A stretch of DNA of 64,000 bases from RBG-16-64-13 sp963718375 (GCA_963718375.1 CAVQZD010000005.1:558001-622000); one strand, 5' to 3'; positions 32,156-42,730 are shown, counted from the stretch's first letter. The notes: generated from the sequence alone by a model not told the origin. Made by a program: numbers and translations.

Positions 32156-35100
32156 GTGGACCGGCGCCCGGGCGAAGACCGCCTGCTCCCGCGGCTGGCC
32201 CACAATGAAGACACGGTCGTCGGGGCCTATGGCGTAGTCACGCGCGCGGCCACCGCCGGGCAGGCCATCACGCCGGCCGAGACCTGGCTGCTGGACAACT
32301 TCTATCTCATCGAGCAACAGATCGCCCTGGCCCGCCGCCATCTGCCGCGCAACTACAGCCGGCAACTGCCGCGGCTCAGCGAGGGTCCCTTGGCCGGGTA
32401 TCCCCGCATCCACGACCTGGCCCTCGACCTCATCGGGCACCAAGACGGTCGCATCGACCGGGATAACACGGGAGCGTTCATAGCCGCCTACCAGTCGGTA
32501 GAGCCTCTGGATCTCGGTGAACTGTGGGCCTTCCCCATCATGCTGCGACTGGGCCTGCTGGAGAACATCAGCCGGGTAGCAGCCAGGATCGCCCGCCGCC
32601 GCGAAGAGCGTGACCTCGCCATCAAGTGGGCCGACCGAGTGGTGAGGGTGTCCGAGGAAGAGCCGAAGCGGCTCATCCACTTGCTGGCCGAGTTGGCTGA
32701 GGCCCCGGTGTCGCTCACGGCCACCTTCGTGGAGGACTTCTACGCACGGCTGCAAGACCACGGCCCTGTGACAGGCATCGTACAGGCCTGGCTGGAGCAC
32801 CAGTTGGCGCAAGAAGGGGTGAGTACGCAAAGACTCCTGGAGATCGCCAGCCGCGCGGCCGCCTCCGACCAGATCTCTATCGCAAACAGCATCGGCAGCC
32901 TGCGCTTCATCTCGGCCCTGGACTGGGGGCAGTTCGTCGAGGATGTCAGCCCCGTGGAGCAGCTGCTGTCTCTCGACCCGGCCGGGGTCTACTCAGCCCA
33001 AGACTTCGTAACCCGCGACCGTTACCGGCACGTTATCGAAGCGGTGGCGCGAGGCAGCAACCTGAGCGAGTCGGAGGTAGCCCGCACGGCCCTCGAGCTG
33101 GCCCAGGCCGCGGCAGATGAGGCCGGTGACCAAGACCGCACCGCCCACGTGGGCTACTACCTGGTAAGCCGGGGTAGGCGCTCCCTGGAACACGCGGCCG
33201 GCAGCCGGGTGCCTTTGCTCACCAGGCTGGCTCGGGTGCCCCGTCCGCTGAGGCTCTTCGCGTACCTCGCCCCCATCGTCCTCCTGAGCGCGCTGGCCGT
33301 CTCACTGCCTATCGCGTACGCCACCGCGCTCGACCAGCTCTACAGCGAGCTCATATTCTTCATACTGGTGGGCTTCTTGGCCGCGTCGGGGCTGGTGGTG
33401 CCCATAGTCAACCAGGTGGTGACAGTCATCCTGCCCCCTCGGGTGCTGCCGCGCCTGGACTTCTATGGAGGCATCCCCAAGGCACACCGCACCTTGGTGG
33501 TCGTCCCCACGCTGGCGAGCTCCCCCGACCAGGTTACCGGCTTGTTGGAAGCCCTGGAGGTGCGCTACCTGGGCAACCGCGATCGTAATCTTTTCTTTGC
33601 GCTGCTCACCGACTTCACCGACGCACCCGAAGAGACGCAGCCGGGCGACGCCGAGGTGCTTGCCGCCCTTCGCGGCGGCATCGAGTCACTCAACGATACC
33701 TACGCCGAAGAGGGCCGCAGCATCTTCTATCTATTCCACCGGGCGCGGGCCTGGAACCCTCGCGACCGCGTGTGGATGGGCTGGGAGCGCAAGCGCGGCA
33801 AGCTCGAGCAGCTCAACGCCCTGCTGCTCGCTGCCAGAGCTCACGATGAGCAGCCGCAGGCAGGCGCAGAGAAGACTGGCGCAGACCGGGCAGAGGCGGC
33901 GCGCGCAGAGGCCACCCGGGCAGAGGCCACCGGGGCGTTCTCAGACATCGTCGGCGACCAGTCGCTTCTGGGCTCTATGCGGTACGTCATCACCCTGGAC
34001 ACCGACACCCAACTGCCCCGGGACACCGCCCAGCTCCTGGTGGGCAACATGGCTCACCCGCTCAATCGCCCTGTGTACGACCCGGCGCGCGGACGGGTGC
34101 AGGAGGGATACGGCATCCTGCAGCCCCGGGCGTCCATCAGCCTGACCAGCACGAGCGGCTCGCGCTTCACGCGCCTCTTCGCGGGTGAGGCCGGCATCGA
34201 CCCGTATACGCGGGAGATATCGGACGTCTATCAGGATCTCTTCGGCGAAGGCTCCTTCGTCGGCAAAGGCATATACGACGTACAGGCCTTCTCTGCCGCT
34301 CTCTCCGGACGCCTTCCTCAGAACCTCATACTCAGCCACGACCTGCTGGAGGGCTGCTACGCGCGCTCGGCCCTGGTGGCCGATGTCGACCTCATCGAGG
34401 AGCATCCCATCAGCTACTCCATGGACGCAAGCCGCAGGCACCGCTGGACCAGGGGCGATTGGCAGCTGACCGGCTGGCTGTTGCCGCGCGTGCCCGGGCC
34501 CGCCGGCAAGCGCGTGCACAACCCACTGTCGCTGCTCTCGGTCTGGAAGCTGTTCGATAATCTGCGGCGCAGCCTGCTGCCGGCGGCGCTGCTGGCCTTG
34601 TGGCTGGGAGGATGGTACTGGCAGAGCGGCTTCTTCTGGTTGTGGCCTCTCTTGGTGGCCGGCGTATTCTTCGGGCCGGTGATCATCGCGGGGCTGGTCG
34701 ACCTGGCGCGAAAGCCTACGGAGCGCAAGTGGCCGCTGCACTTCAACCTCACGGCCAAGTCGCTGTCCCTTCCCCTGCTTCGCGCCCTGCTTGCGCTGGT
34801 CTTCTTACCGTACGACGCGCTCATCTACCTGAGTGCCATTCTGCGCGCTGTCACCGGCCTGCTTATCACGCGGCGGGGGCTGCTCATGTGGCAGTTGCCG
34901 TCGTACAGGCGGCGGAACTCGCGCAGCACTCCTGCGGGCTTCTATATAGAGATGTGGGCCGCCCCCGCCTTGGCGATCGTGCTGGCTGCCTCGCTCTTGT
35001 TCTTGCCCCGCCTCCCCTTGGCCGAATGGCCTTTCGTCGCGCCTTTCGTCGCGCTTTGGCTAGTGGCCCCCCTGGTCGGTTGGTGGATCAGCCGGCCCCT

Positions 35101-38100
35101 GCGGGCGCCATCTGCCGAACTGGGTGAGAACCAGCGCACCTTCTTGCGGGCCACGGCGCGACGCACCTGGAGGTTCTTCACCGACTTCGTCGGGCCCGCC
35201 GACAACTGGTTGCCGCCCGACAACTACCAGGAGTATCCGACCCCGGTCGTGGCTCATCGCACCTCTCCCACCAACATAGGCATGGCTTTGCTCGCGAACC
35301 TGGTGGCGCACGACTTCGGCTACATCGGCACCGGCGAGTTGCTCAGGCGCACCGAGCGGACCCTCCGGACCTTGGAGAAGCTCGAACGCTTTCACGGTCA
35401 CTTTCTCAACTGGTACGACACTCAGACCCTGAAGTCCCTGAATCCCGAGTACATCTCGGCGGTGGATAGTGGCAATCTCGCGGCGAGCCTCGTCGCTCTC
35501 AGGGCCGGTCTGCTTGAACTCAAGGCACGCCCGCTGCTCTCGCCGCGCACCTTCCAGGGCATCGAAGACACGCTGCTGGAGCTGGCGGCCAGCGACGCGT
35601 CGTCTCCGACCCCCGGCATCCAGAGTCACGTAAAGGTGCTGCGGCAGTTGGCGCGCTCCGATGGGGTACAGACCGTCGCGACGGCGCAGTCGCTCATGCA
35701 CAAGCTCTGTCAGGGCACTCGCGACCTGCTCGACGCGCTCCCCCCGGACGCCGACCGTCAACTCAAGTACTGGGCGCGGGCGGCGAACCGACAATGTCGA
35801 CGGCATCGAGACGACCTCCGTTCGGTATTGCCCGAACCGGGCGAGTTCGCCGACACCATGCCCACTCTGACCGAGGCGGCCGACCACGAGCGCCTGCAGA
35901 CCATCGACGCCCTGGCCGCCCGCTGTCATGAACTGGCGAACATGGACTTCGAACTCGTCTACGATCCCTCGCGGAACCTCCTCAACATAGGCTATGACCT
36001 GGGCGAGCGACGTCGCGATCCTTCGTGGTACGACATGCTGGCTTCGGAGGCCCGCCTCACCAGTTATCTGCTGATCGCCCAAGGCCAGCTGCCACAGAAG
36101 CACTGGTTCGCCCTAAGCCGCCTGCTGGCCAGCCGCGGCGGCGACCTCAGCCTGATGTCTTGGAGCGGTTCGATGTTCGAGTACCTGATGCCGCTGCTCT
36201 TCTTGCCGAGCTACGAGAACACCCTGTTGGACCAGGCCTGTCGGGCCGCCATCAGTCGTCAGATCGACTACGCTCATCAACGCCACGTGCCCTGGGGCAT
36301 ATCCGAGTCGTGCTACAACGCGGTGGACATGAACCAGGTCTACCAATACCGGGCCTTCGGCGTGCCCGGGCTGGGCTTCAAGACCGGTCTCGCCGACGAT
36401 CTGGTGATCGCCCCTTACGCCAGCGCCCTCGCTCTCACCATCGTGCCCCGCGAGGCCTGCCGCAACCTGCAGAATCTCAGTAACGGGGGGCTCTCCGGCG
36501 TCTACGGCCTGTACGAGGCCGTCGACTACACGCCTTCGCGACTGCTCCCGGACACCAACCGCACGGTGGTGCGCAACTTCATGGCACATCACCAAGGGAT
36601 GGCCTTCTTGGCTATCGCCCACGCGCTCTTGGACCGGCCCATCCAGCGCCTGTTTACCTCCGACCCGCAGGTGCAGACGGCCGACATGCTGCTGCAGGAG
36701 CGCATACCCAAGCAGACCGTGACCATCCTGCCCCGTGCCTCGCAGTTCGAGACCGGGCAACTATCGGCCACCGAGGCCGCCGCGGTGCAGAGGGTCGTGA
36801 CCGAACCCAATACGCCGCTGCCGGAGGTGCACCTGCTGTCCAACGGCAGCTACCACGTCATGGCTACCCAGGCGGGCGGCGGCTACAGCCGTTGGCGAGA
36901 CCTGGCCGTCACCCGCTGGCGCGAAGACGCTACCCGCGACGACTACGGCACGTTCATCTACCTGCGTGACACGGAGACTGAAAGATACTGGTCGGCCACC
37001 TACCAGCCGACGCGCAAGAAGCCCGATCGCTACGAAGCGGTCTTCGTACAGGCGCGCGCCGAGTACCGCAGGCGCGACTATAAGATCGATGCCCACACCG
37101 AGATCTGTGTCTCTCCCGAAGACGACGTCGAGATTCGCCGGGTGACTCTGACCAATGTCTCCGATCAGCCGCGCGAGATCGAGGTGACCAGCTACGCAGA
37201 AGTGGTCATGGCGCCCCTGGACGCCGACCTCGCCCACCGGACATTCAGCAACCTATTCGTGTCGACGGAGATCTTGCCCGAGCAGAAGGCCATACTCTGC
37301 CGGCGCCGGCCTCGCTCGCCCGGCGAAGAGACTCCCTGGATGCTGCACATGCTCTCGAGGCCCGATTCCCAGGAGCGCGCGGTCTCGTACGAGACCGACC
37401 GTGCGCGGTTCATAGGACGCGGTAGGACGGCCGCCGACCCGCTCGCCATGCAGACCGACCTATCGGACACTGAGGGTCCGGTGCTCGATCCGGTGGCAGC
37501 GATACGCACCACTCTCACGCTGGGTCCCGACCAATCTCAGTCGGTGCGCTTCATCTCGGGCATGGCCGACACCCGTGAGGCTGCCCTGGCGATCATCAAC
37601 AAGTACCACGACCGCCATTTCATCGAGCGCGCTTTCGAGATGGCTTGGTTCGAGAGTCAGGAGCTGCTTCGCTTGCTGAACATCACCGAGGCCGACGCCC
37701 AGACCTACGGGCACATGGCTACCTCGGTGATACACGCGAGCGCCCTGCGCCGCTCTTCGCCCGGCGTGATCGCGCGCAACCAACTGGGACAATCCGGGCT
37801 GTGGCGCTTCGGCATCTCGGGGGACCTCCCCATCGTACTGCTCAAAATAGGCGACCCAAGCCGCATCGACATGGTGAGACAGGCCCTGCAGGCGCATGCG
37901 TACTGGCGCAAGAAGGGCCTCGACACCGATCTGCTCATCTTGAACGAGGACTACTCTGGCTATCGAGCGATCCTCCAGGACGAGATCGTGGGACTCATAG
38001 GCGCGGGGCCCGAGGCTTCGCTGCTAGATAGACCAGGTGGGGTCTTCGTAAGACGCGCGGAGGAGCTCTCCGAAGAGGACCGGGTTCTCTTTCAGACCGT

Positions 38101-40681
38101 CGCCCGTGTCCTGTTCGCCGGCTCGGCCGAGGCGCTGGCGGACCAGACCCAGCGCCGCTCGTCCGCGGAGCGCGCGCCCGCCCCGCTGCAGCCCTCGCGT
38201 GCCCCTGCGAAGGAGACCGTCGAGCCCTTGCCTGCTCGCGAGACTATCTTCCCCAGCGATCTGGGCGGCTTCACTCCCGACGGCCGCGAGTATGTCATCA
38301 GCATGGAACCCGGGGAGAGCACTCCGGCGCCCTGGACCAACGTCATAGCTAGCGAGCACATCGGTACGGTGGTCAGCGAGAAGGGCAGCGCGTACACCTG
38401 GGTGGAGAACGCCCATGAATTCCGGCTGACGACCTTCCAGAACGACCCGGTGAGCGACGCAGGCGGTGAGGCCGTCTACCTGCGGGACGAAGAGACAGGC
38501 GTCTATTGGTCACCCACCCCCTTGCCTTGTCCCGGCAAGTCCGGATACGTGTGCCGGCACGGCTTCGGCTACACCGTGTTCGAACACCTCGAGTCGGGGA
38601 TCTTCTCCGAACTCACCACCTACGTGGCCACGGACGCGCCCGTCAAGTTCGTCACCGTCAAACTGTCCAACCGCTCGGGCCGCAGCCGCAGCCTCTCTCT
38701 GACGGCCTACTGGGAGTTGGTGCTCGGCGAGTGGCGGCACACCAACCTCATGCACATCGTCACCGAGAAGGACCCGGAGACCGGCGCTCTGTTGGCCCGC
38801 AACGCCTATTCGCGCCGCACCCCGGACAAGGTGCTGTTCGCCCAGGTGAGCGAGCCCAAACGCACTATCACTGGGAGCCGGATGGAGTTTTTCGGACGCA
38901 ACGGCTCACTGGCCGCCCCTGCTGCGATGCGGGCTGCGCACCTCTCAGGCAAGACCGGCGCAGCCCTGGATCCCTGCGCCGCGATACAGACCCCCATCCG
39001 ACTGGAAGATGGAGAAGAGCGAGAGGTCGTCTTGATCCTGGGCGCCGCCTCCGGCGCCGATGAGGCCCGCCGCCTCTGCCTGACCTTCGGGGGGCCTCTG
39101 GGGGCACGGCAGGCCCTGGAAGACGTGTGGATGCACTGGAACCGACTGCTGGGCACGATGTATGTCGAGACCCCAGACCGGGAGCTCGACGTGCTCGCCA
39201 ACGGGTGGCTGGTCTACCAGACCCTCTCCTCCAGGATGTGGGGCCGCAGCGGCTACTATCAGTCGGGAGGCGCCTTCGGCTTCCGCGACCAATTGCAGGA
39301 CAGCGTGGCACTGCTGTTTGCTGCGCCTCATCTCACGCGCGAGCACCTGCTGCGCTGCGCCGAGCGGCAGTTCCGCGAAGGCGACGTGCAGCATTGGTGG
39401 CACCCTCCCAGCGGACATGGGGTGCGTTCGCACTCCTCGGACGACTACCTCTGGCTGCCTTACGCGACCTGTCAGTACGTGAGCGCCACCGGCGACACCG
39501 GCGTGCTGCACGAGGTGTTGCCCTTCATAGAAGGCCGGCAGGTCGCTTCGCAAGAAGAAGCCTACTACGACCAACCCCAGCGCTCGGCCGAGTCGGCCAC
39601 CCTGTACGACCACTGTGTGCTGGCCCTCAAGCACAGCCTGCGGTTCGGGTCTCACGGTCTGCCGCTCATGGGCTCGGGGGACTGGAACGACGGCATGAAC
39701 CTGGTCGGCGTCGAGGGCAAGGGAGAGAGCGTGTGGCTGAGCTGGTTCTTGCTCGAGAACCTACGGCTCTTCGAGAGCTTGGCCCGCCTCCACGGAGACG
39801 ACGACTTCGCCGGCCTTTGCGCGAGCCACGCCGAAGAGCTGCGGGCCAACACCGAGGCGTACGCCTGGGACGGCGAGTGGTACCGCCGCGCCTACTTCGA
39901 CGACGGCACACCCTTGGGCTCGGCCACCAACGACGAGTGCCGTATCGACTCCATCAGCCAGAGCTGGGCGGTCATCTCCGGGGCAGGATCTCCGGAGCGC
40001 GCACGCGCTGCCATGAAGGCCGTCGACAAGATGCTGGTCGACCGGGCCGCCGGACTGGTCAAGCTCTTAGACCCGCCCTTCGACAAGTCGGAGATGGAGC
40101 CTGGTTACATCAAGGGCTACCTGCCCGGGGTTCGCGAGAACGGCGGCCAATACACGCATGCCGCGGTGTGGACGGCCATGGCCTTCGCCCTGATGGGCGA
40201 GACCGAGAAAGCCTGGGAGCTCTTCCACATGCTGAGCCCCATGAGTCACGCCGGCGACAGCGCAGCTGCCGAGGTCTACAAGGTGGAGCCGTATGTGATG
40301 TCCGCGGACATCTACAGCGCGGCTCCACATACAGGGCGCGGCGGATGGACTTGGTATACGGGGGCCGCCGGCTGGATGTACCGCTTGGCGGTGGAGACGC
40401 TGCTGGGACTGCACCTGGAGGTGGACCGGCTGCGTATGGAGCCGCGCGTACCCAAGACCTGGGATTCGTTCAAGATCTACTACCGTTACCGCGAGACCCA
40501 TTACGACATCAAGTTCACGCGCACGGCCGGCGGCACCGGCCGGCGGCGCGGCGCGGGCGTCCAGTCCGTGTCCCGGGTGACCCTTGACGGCAAAGAGCTA
40601 CAAACGACCGCTGCCACCAAGGGTACGCTCCCCTTGGTGGACGATCGCCGCGACCACTACGTCACCGTCGAGTTCGGCTAG
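32156..40681 (+). CDS. ndvB: Cyclic beta-1,2-glucan synthase (NdvB/ChvB-like, GT84-GH94)
   Basis: A 2841-codon frame from GTG 32156. Order: N-terminal helical domain (1-340), two or more TM helices (about 360-430), GT84 transferase with LDTDTQLPRD near 611 and RWTRGDWQ near 761, further TM helices (790-960), a glucoamylase-like domain (about 1050-1500), two GH94 supersandwich-type repeats (about 1560-1830 and 2080-2340) and the GH94 phosphorylase core with GSGDWNDGMN near 2505. It polymerises UDP-glucose into beta-1,2-glucan, cyclises it and trims it. Homology seems to extend upstream: the frame is open to 31950 and an ATA codon at 32018 has a perfect AAGGGGG 5 bp before it, but no ATG/GTG/TTG exists there. 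Confidence 0.92.
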   Translation: MDRRPGEDRLLPRLAHNEDTVVGAYGVVTRAATAGQAITPAETWLLDNFYLIEQQIALARRHLPRNYSRQLPRLSEGPLAGYPRIHDLALDLIGHQDGRIDRDNTGAFIAAYQSVEPLDLGELWAFPIMLRLGLLENISRVAARIARRREERDLAIKWADRVVRVSEEEPKRLIHLLAELAEAPVSLTATFVEDFYARLQDHGPVTGIVQAWLEHQLAQEGVSTQRLLEIASRAAASDQISIANSIGSLRFISALDWGQFVEDVSPVEQLLSLDPAGVYSAQDFVTRDRYRHVIEAVARGSNLSESEVARTALELAQAAADEAGDQDRTAHVGYYLVSRGRRSLEHAAGSRVPLLTRLARVPRPLRLFAYLAPIVLLSALAVSLPIAYATALDQLYSELIFFILVGFLAASGLVVPIVNQVVTVILPPRVLPRLDFYGGIPKAHRTLVVVPTLASSPDQVTGLLEALEVRYLGNRDRNLFFALLTDFTDAPEETQPGDAEVLAALRGGIESLNDTYAEEGRSIFYLFHRARAWNPRDRVWMGWERKRGKLEQLNALLLAARAHDEQPQAGAEKTGADRAEAARAEATRAEATGAFSDIVGDQSLLGSMRYVITLDTDTQLPRDTAQLLVGNMAHPLNRPVYDPARGRVQEGYGILQPRASISLTSTSGSRFTRLFAGEAGIDPYTREISDVYQDLFGEGSFVGKGIYDVQAFSAALSGRLPQNLILSHDLLEGCYARSALVADVDLIEEHPISYSMDASRRHRWTRGDWQLTGWLLPRVPGPAGKRVHNPLSLLSVWKLFDNLRRSLLPAALLALWLGGWYWQSGFFWLWPLLVAGVFFGPVIIAGLVDLARKPTERKWPLHFNLTAKSLSLPLLRALLALVFLPYDALIYLSAILRAVTGLLITRRGLLMWQLPSYRRRNSRSTPAGFYIEMWAAPALAIVLAASLLFLPRLPLAEWPFVAPFVALWLVAPLVGWWISRPLRAPSAELGENQRTFLRATARRTWRFFTDFVGPADNWLPPDNYQEYPTPVVAHRTSPTNIGMALLANLVAHDFGYIGTGELLRRTERTLRTLEKLERFHGHFLNWYDTQTLKSLNPEYISAVDSGNLAASLVALRAGLLELKARPLLSPRTFQGIEDTLLELAASDASSPTPGIQSHVKVLRQLARSDGVQTVATAQSLMHKLCQGTRDLLDALPPDADRQLKYWARAANRQCRRHRDDLRSVLPEPGEFADTMPTLTEAADHERLQTIDALAARCHELANMDFELVYDPSRNLLNIGYDLGERRRDPSWYDMLASEARLTSYLLIAQGQLPQKHWFALSRLLASRGGDLSLMSWSGSMFEYLMPLLFLPSYENTLLDQACRAAISRQIDYAHQRHVPWGISESCYNAVDMNQVYQYRAFGVPGLGFKTGLADDLVIAPYASALALTIVPREACRNLQNLSNGGLSGVYGLYEAVDYTPSRLLPDTNRTVVRNFMAHHQGMAFLAIAHALLDRPIQRLFTSDPQVQTADMLLQERIPKQTVTILPRASQFETGQLSATEAAAVQRVVTEPNTPLPEVHLLSNGSYHVMATQAGGGYSRWRDLAVTRWREDATRDDYGTFIYLRDTETERYWSATYQPTRKKPDRYEAVFVQARAEYRRRDYKIDAHTEICVSPEDDVEIRRVTLTNVSDQPREIEVTSYAEVVMAPLDADLAHRTFSNLFVSTEILPEQKAILCRRRPRSPGEETPWMLHMLSRPDSQERAVSYETDRARFIGRGRTAADPLAMQTDLSDTEGPVLDPVAAIRTTLTLGPDQSQSVRFISGMADTREAALAIINKYHDRHFIERAFEMAWFESQELLRLLNITEADAQTYGHMATSVIHASALRRSSPGVIARNQLGQSGLWRFGISGDLPIVLLKIGDPSRIDMVRQALQAHAYWRKKGLDTDLLILNEDYSGYRAILQDEIVGLIGAGPEASLLDRPGGVFVRRAEELSEEDRVLFQTVARVLFAGSAEALADQTQRRSSAERAPAPLQPSRAPAKETVEPLPARETIFPSDLGGFTPDGREYVISMEPGESTPAPWTNVIASEHIGTVVSEKGSAYTWVENAHEFRLTTFQNDPVSDAGGEAVYLRDEETGVYWSPTPLPCPGKSGYVCRHGFGYTVFEHLESGIFSELTTYVATDAPVKFVTVKLSNRSGRSRSLSLTAYWELVLGEWRHTNLMHIVTEKDPETGALLARNAYSRRTPDKVLFAQVSEPKRTITGSRMEFFGRNGSLAAPAAMRAAHLSGKTGAALDPCAAIQTPIRLEDGEEREVVLILGAASGADEARRLCLTFGGPLGARQALEDVWMHWNRLLGTMYVETPDRELDVLANGWLVYQTLSSRMWGRSGYYQSGGAFGFRDQLQDSVALLFAAPHLTREHLLRCAERQFREGDVQHWWHPPSGHGVRSHSSDDYLWLPYATCQYVSATGDTGVLHEVLPFIEGRQVASQEEAYYDQPQRSAESATLYDHCVLALKHSLRFGSHGLPLMGSGDWNDGMNLVGVEGKGESVWLSWFLLENLRLFESLARLHGDDDFAGLCASHAEELRANTEAYAWDGEWYRRAYFDDGTPLGSATNDECRIDSISQSWAVISGAGSPERARAAMKAVDKMLVDRAAGLVKLLDPPFDKSEMEPGYIKGYLPGVRENGGQYTHAAVWTAMAFALMGETEKAWELFHMLSPMSHAGDSAAAEVYKVEPYVMSADIYSAAPHTGRGGWTWYTGAAGWMYRLAVETLLGLHLEVDRLRMEPRVPKTWDSFKIYYRYRETHYDIKFTRTAGGTGRRRGAGVQSVSRVTLDGKELQTTAATKGTLPLVDDRRDHYVTVEFG

Positions 40682-40688
40682 CGAGACC

Positions 40689-42095
40689 CTACGAGCCCGG
40701 CGCTGTGCGGGGTCGAAGGAACCTCTCCCCCTGAAAGCGCTTGAACTCCGCGTAGGCTCGGGCCAGAAGCCGTGAGTTGCGACGCGAGGAGAAGTTGGGG
40801 ACCAGAACGAGCAGCGGATTGCGTCGCCGAGGGATGCTGACCGTCAACCTCGCGGCTATCCGCGGCCAAGAGTAGAACCTGCGGTTGCAGGTGATCATCT
40901 CGTCTATCACGTCGTCGAGTGAGAGCCTCTGGTAGCGCGCGGTCGGATAGGTGAGCGTGTAGTACTTCCAGTCGTCGGGGAAACGGTCCAGGGGGATGCG
41001 CCCCTCTTGCTCCATCGCGGTCCACAGGCGAGTGCCGGGCAACGGGGTCATGAACGAGACGTTCAGGTTGTCCACCCCGTAGGCACTGGCGGTGGCGGCG
41101 ACCCGACGCCCGATGCCCTTGCCGTCCACATCCAAGCCGATCATAAAAGAGCCGACCACCATGATGTTGTGACGCCGGATGCGGCGGACAGAGGCGGCCA
41201 GGTCTCTGGCTTCGGAGAGATTGAACCGCTTGCCGATCTCCGACAGCCCCTCGGGCGCGGGTGATTCGAAGCCTATGAACACACCTCTACATCCCGCCTT
41301 GAAGGCCAAGGTCATGAGTTCCTCGTCGTCGGCGAAGTTGACCGTGGTCTGTGTCAACCACCGCTTGCCCAACTTCGCGTCGGCCATGGCGCGAAAGAGC
41401 TCCTTAGCCCGGCGTATCTGCGCCGCCGACGTGCCGATGAAGTTGTCATCGACGACGAAGATGCGCGATTCGGGGGTCGCCCGCAACTCCTCTATGATGT
41501 CCACTACGGGGCGTTGTCGGTAGCGCGCGCCGTTGAAGGCGGTCACGCTGCAGAAGTTGCAGCCCAGAGGGCAGCCGCGGGTGGTCTGGATGGCCCCGAA
41601 CATGTACTGCCGAGGCAGCAGGTCGTGACGAGCCGGGCGGATCTCGCTCACATCGGCCAATCCTCCCTCATAGAGAGGCTGGAGGCATCCCTGCTCGAGG
41701 TCGCTGAGGACCTCGGCCCATACTCCCTCGGCCTCGCCGGTGACCACGCAGTCCACGTGCTCACTCGCTTCGGCGGTGCACATAGTGGCGTGAATGCCGC
41801 CCATGATGACGGGCACCCCCAAGGCGCGGAAGTGGGCCGCGACGTCGTACGCGCGGTTGGCCTGAGAAGTGAAGGCCGTTATGCCGACCACATCCGGGCG
41901 CGGCAGGCTCTCGTAATGCGGGTCGCCGAGGTTCTCGTCCACGATGCTGGTCTGCCAGTGCTCGGGGGTGAGCCCGGCAAGCACCATCAGGCCCAGCGGC
42001 TGCCAAAGTCGGTATCGGCGGCTCCAACGGCTCTTACTGCCCTGGGCCATGTTCACCAGAGAGTTAGACGGATTGACCAGCAGTAGTCGCGACAC
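40689..42095 (-). CDS. B12-binding radical SAM protein
   Basis: A 468-residue protein with AAAGAGG upstream of ATG 42095. Residues 1-150 form a cobalamin-binding Rossmann domain (PDVVGITAFTSQANRAYDVA, GGIHATM, VVTGEAEGVW). The radical SAM cluster motif is CPLGCNFC (Cys 175, 179, 182), followed by FVVDDNFIGT and a TIM-barrel half ending near 330. The family includes hopanoid C-2 methylase and related enzymes that modify lipids or antibiotics; the DUF4070-like C-terminus supports that group. The substrate cannot be told. It is convergent with ndvB. Confidence 0.88.
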   Translation of the reverse strand: MSRLLLVNPSNSLVNMAQGSKSRWSRRYRLWQPLGLMVLAGLTPEHWQTSIVDENLGDPHYESLPRPDVVGITAFTSQANRAYDVAAHFRALGVPVIMGGIHATMCTAEASEHVDCVVTGEAEGVWAEVLSDLEQGCLQPLYEGGLADVSEIRPARHDLLPRQYMFGAIQTTRGCPLGCNFCSVTAFNGARYRQRPVVDIIEELRATPESRIFVVDDNFIGTSAAQIRRAKELFRAMADAKLGKRWLTQTTVNFADDEELMTLAFKAGCRGVFIGFESPAPEGLSEIGKRFNLSEARDLAASVRRIRRHNIMVVGSFMIGLDVDGKGIGRRVAATASAYGVDNLNVSFMTPLPGTRLWTAMEQEGRIPLDRFPDDWKYYTLTYPTARYQRLSLDDVIDEMITCNRRFYSWPRIAARLTVSIPRRRNPLLVLVPNFSSRRNSRLLARAYAEFKRFQGERFLRPRTAPGS

Positions 42096-42331
42096 ATGTA
42101 CCTCTTTCGCGTTGCCGTTTGCCAGGCCCAGGTGGGGACGATTGGACGGCCCAGGATCCGCCTATTCCTTGAATGTTACCCCCATCTGTGCTTCACCATG
42201 CGGATGTGCTACACTCCCGGCAAGCATTCGTAAGGAATACGCCAAGGCCCAGCGCCGAGTCTCTTTCTCCCCGCTCAGTCTCCAGTCTTTCTCTCGTATG
42301 TCGTAATGTAACTCCGTATTTGGAGGCTGTA

Positions 42332-42676
42332 GTGAGTTCAGCAAAATTGTACGTTGGCAACCTTAGCTACGACACCACCGAGGCGACCATCAAGGCCGCC
42401 TTCGAGGCTCATGGCGAGGTCAACTCGGTGAACCTGATCACCGACCGCGACACCGGTCGCCCCAAGGGCTTCGGTTTCGTGGAAATGGGATCACCTGAAG
42501 AGGCCGCGGCCGCGAAGAGCGCCCTGGACAACTCTCAGGTCGATGGCCGCGCCATCAAGGTGGATGAGGCCAAAGAGATGACCCCCCGCGCCCCCCGCTC
42601 CGGCGGATACGGTGGTGGCGGCGGTGGCTACGGTGGCGGCGGTGGCTACGGTGGCGGTGGCAACCGCAGCTGGTAG
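42332..42676 (+). CDS. RRM RNA-binding protein with glycine-rich tail
   Basis: A 114-residue protein. GTG at 42332 is chosen because GGAGG lies 5 bp upstream; the open frame continues upstream without resemblance. The RRM has RNP2 KLYVGNL (about 5-11) and RNP1 KGFGFVEM (about 45-52). The tail is made of GGYGGGGG repeats, the design of cyanobacterial and other bacterial cold-induced Rbp proteins that bind RNA. It is expressed alone, with a strong terminator directly downstream. The repeats at 42605-42660 are a simple in-frame Gly/Tyr array. Confidence 0.9.
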   Translation: MSSAKLYVGNLSYDTTEATIKAAFEAHGEVNSVNLITDRDTGRPKGFGFVEMGSPEEAAAAKSALDNSQVDGRAIKVDEAKEMTPRAPRSGGYGGGGGGYGGGGGYGGGGNRSW

Positions 42677-42702
42677 GCTCCTAAACACAAGCATCGCTTC
42701 AG

Positions 42703-42730
42703 AAACGCCGGCCCCAGGGCCGGCGTTTTC
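42703..42730 (+). terminator. Rho-independent terminator after the RRM gene
   Basis: AAACGCCGGCCC-CA-GGGCCGGCGTTT forms a perfect 12-bp stem with a two-base loop closing and a T-run (TTTT) at the 3' end. The symmetry allows it to act in both directions. Confidence 0.85.

Noticed and set aside
39127..40587. 486-codon forward frame inside ndvB
   Set aside because: Overlaps the GH94 catalytic domain in another frame; Arg/Gly/Ala-rich with no recognisable domain.
42605..42660. Short tandem repeats of GGTGGC and TACGG units
   Set aside because: In-frame glycine/tyrosine codons of the RRM protein tail, not a CRISPR or minisatellite.
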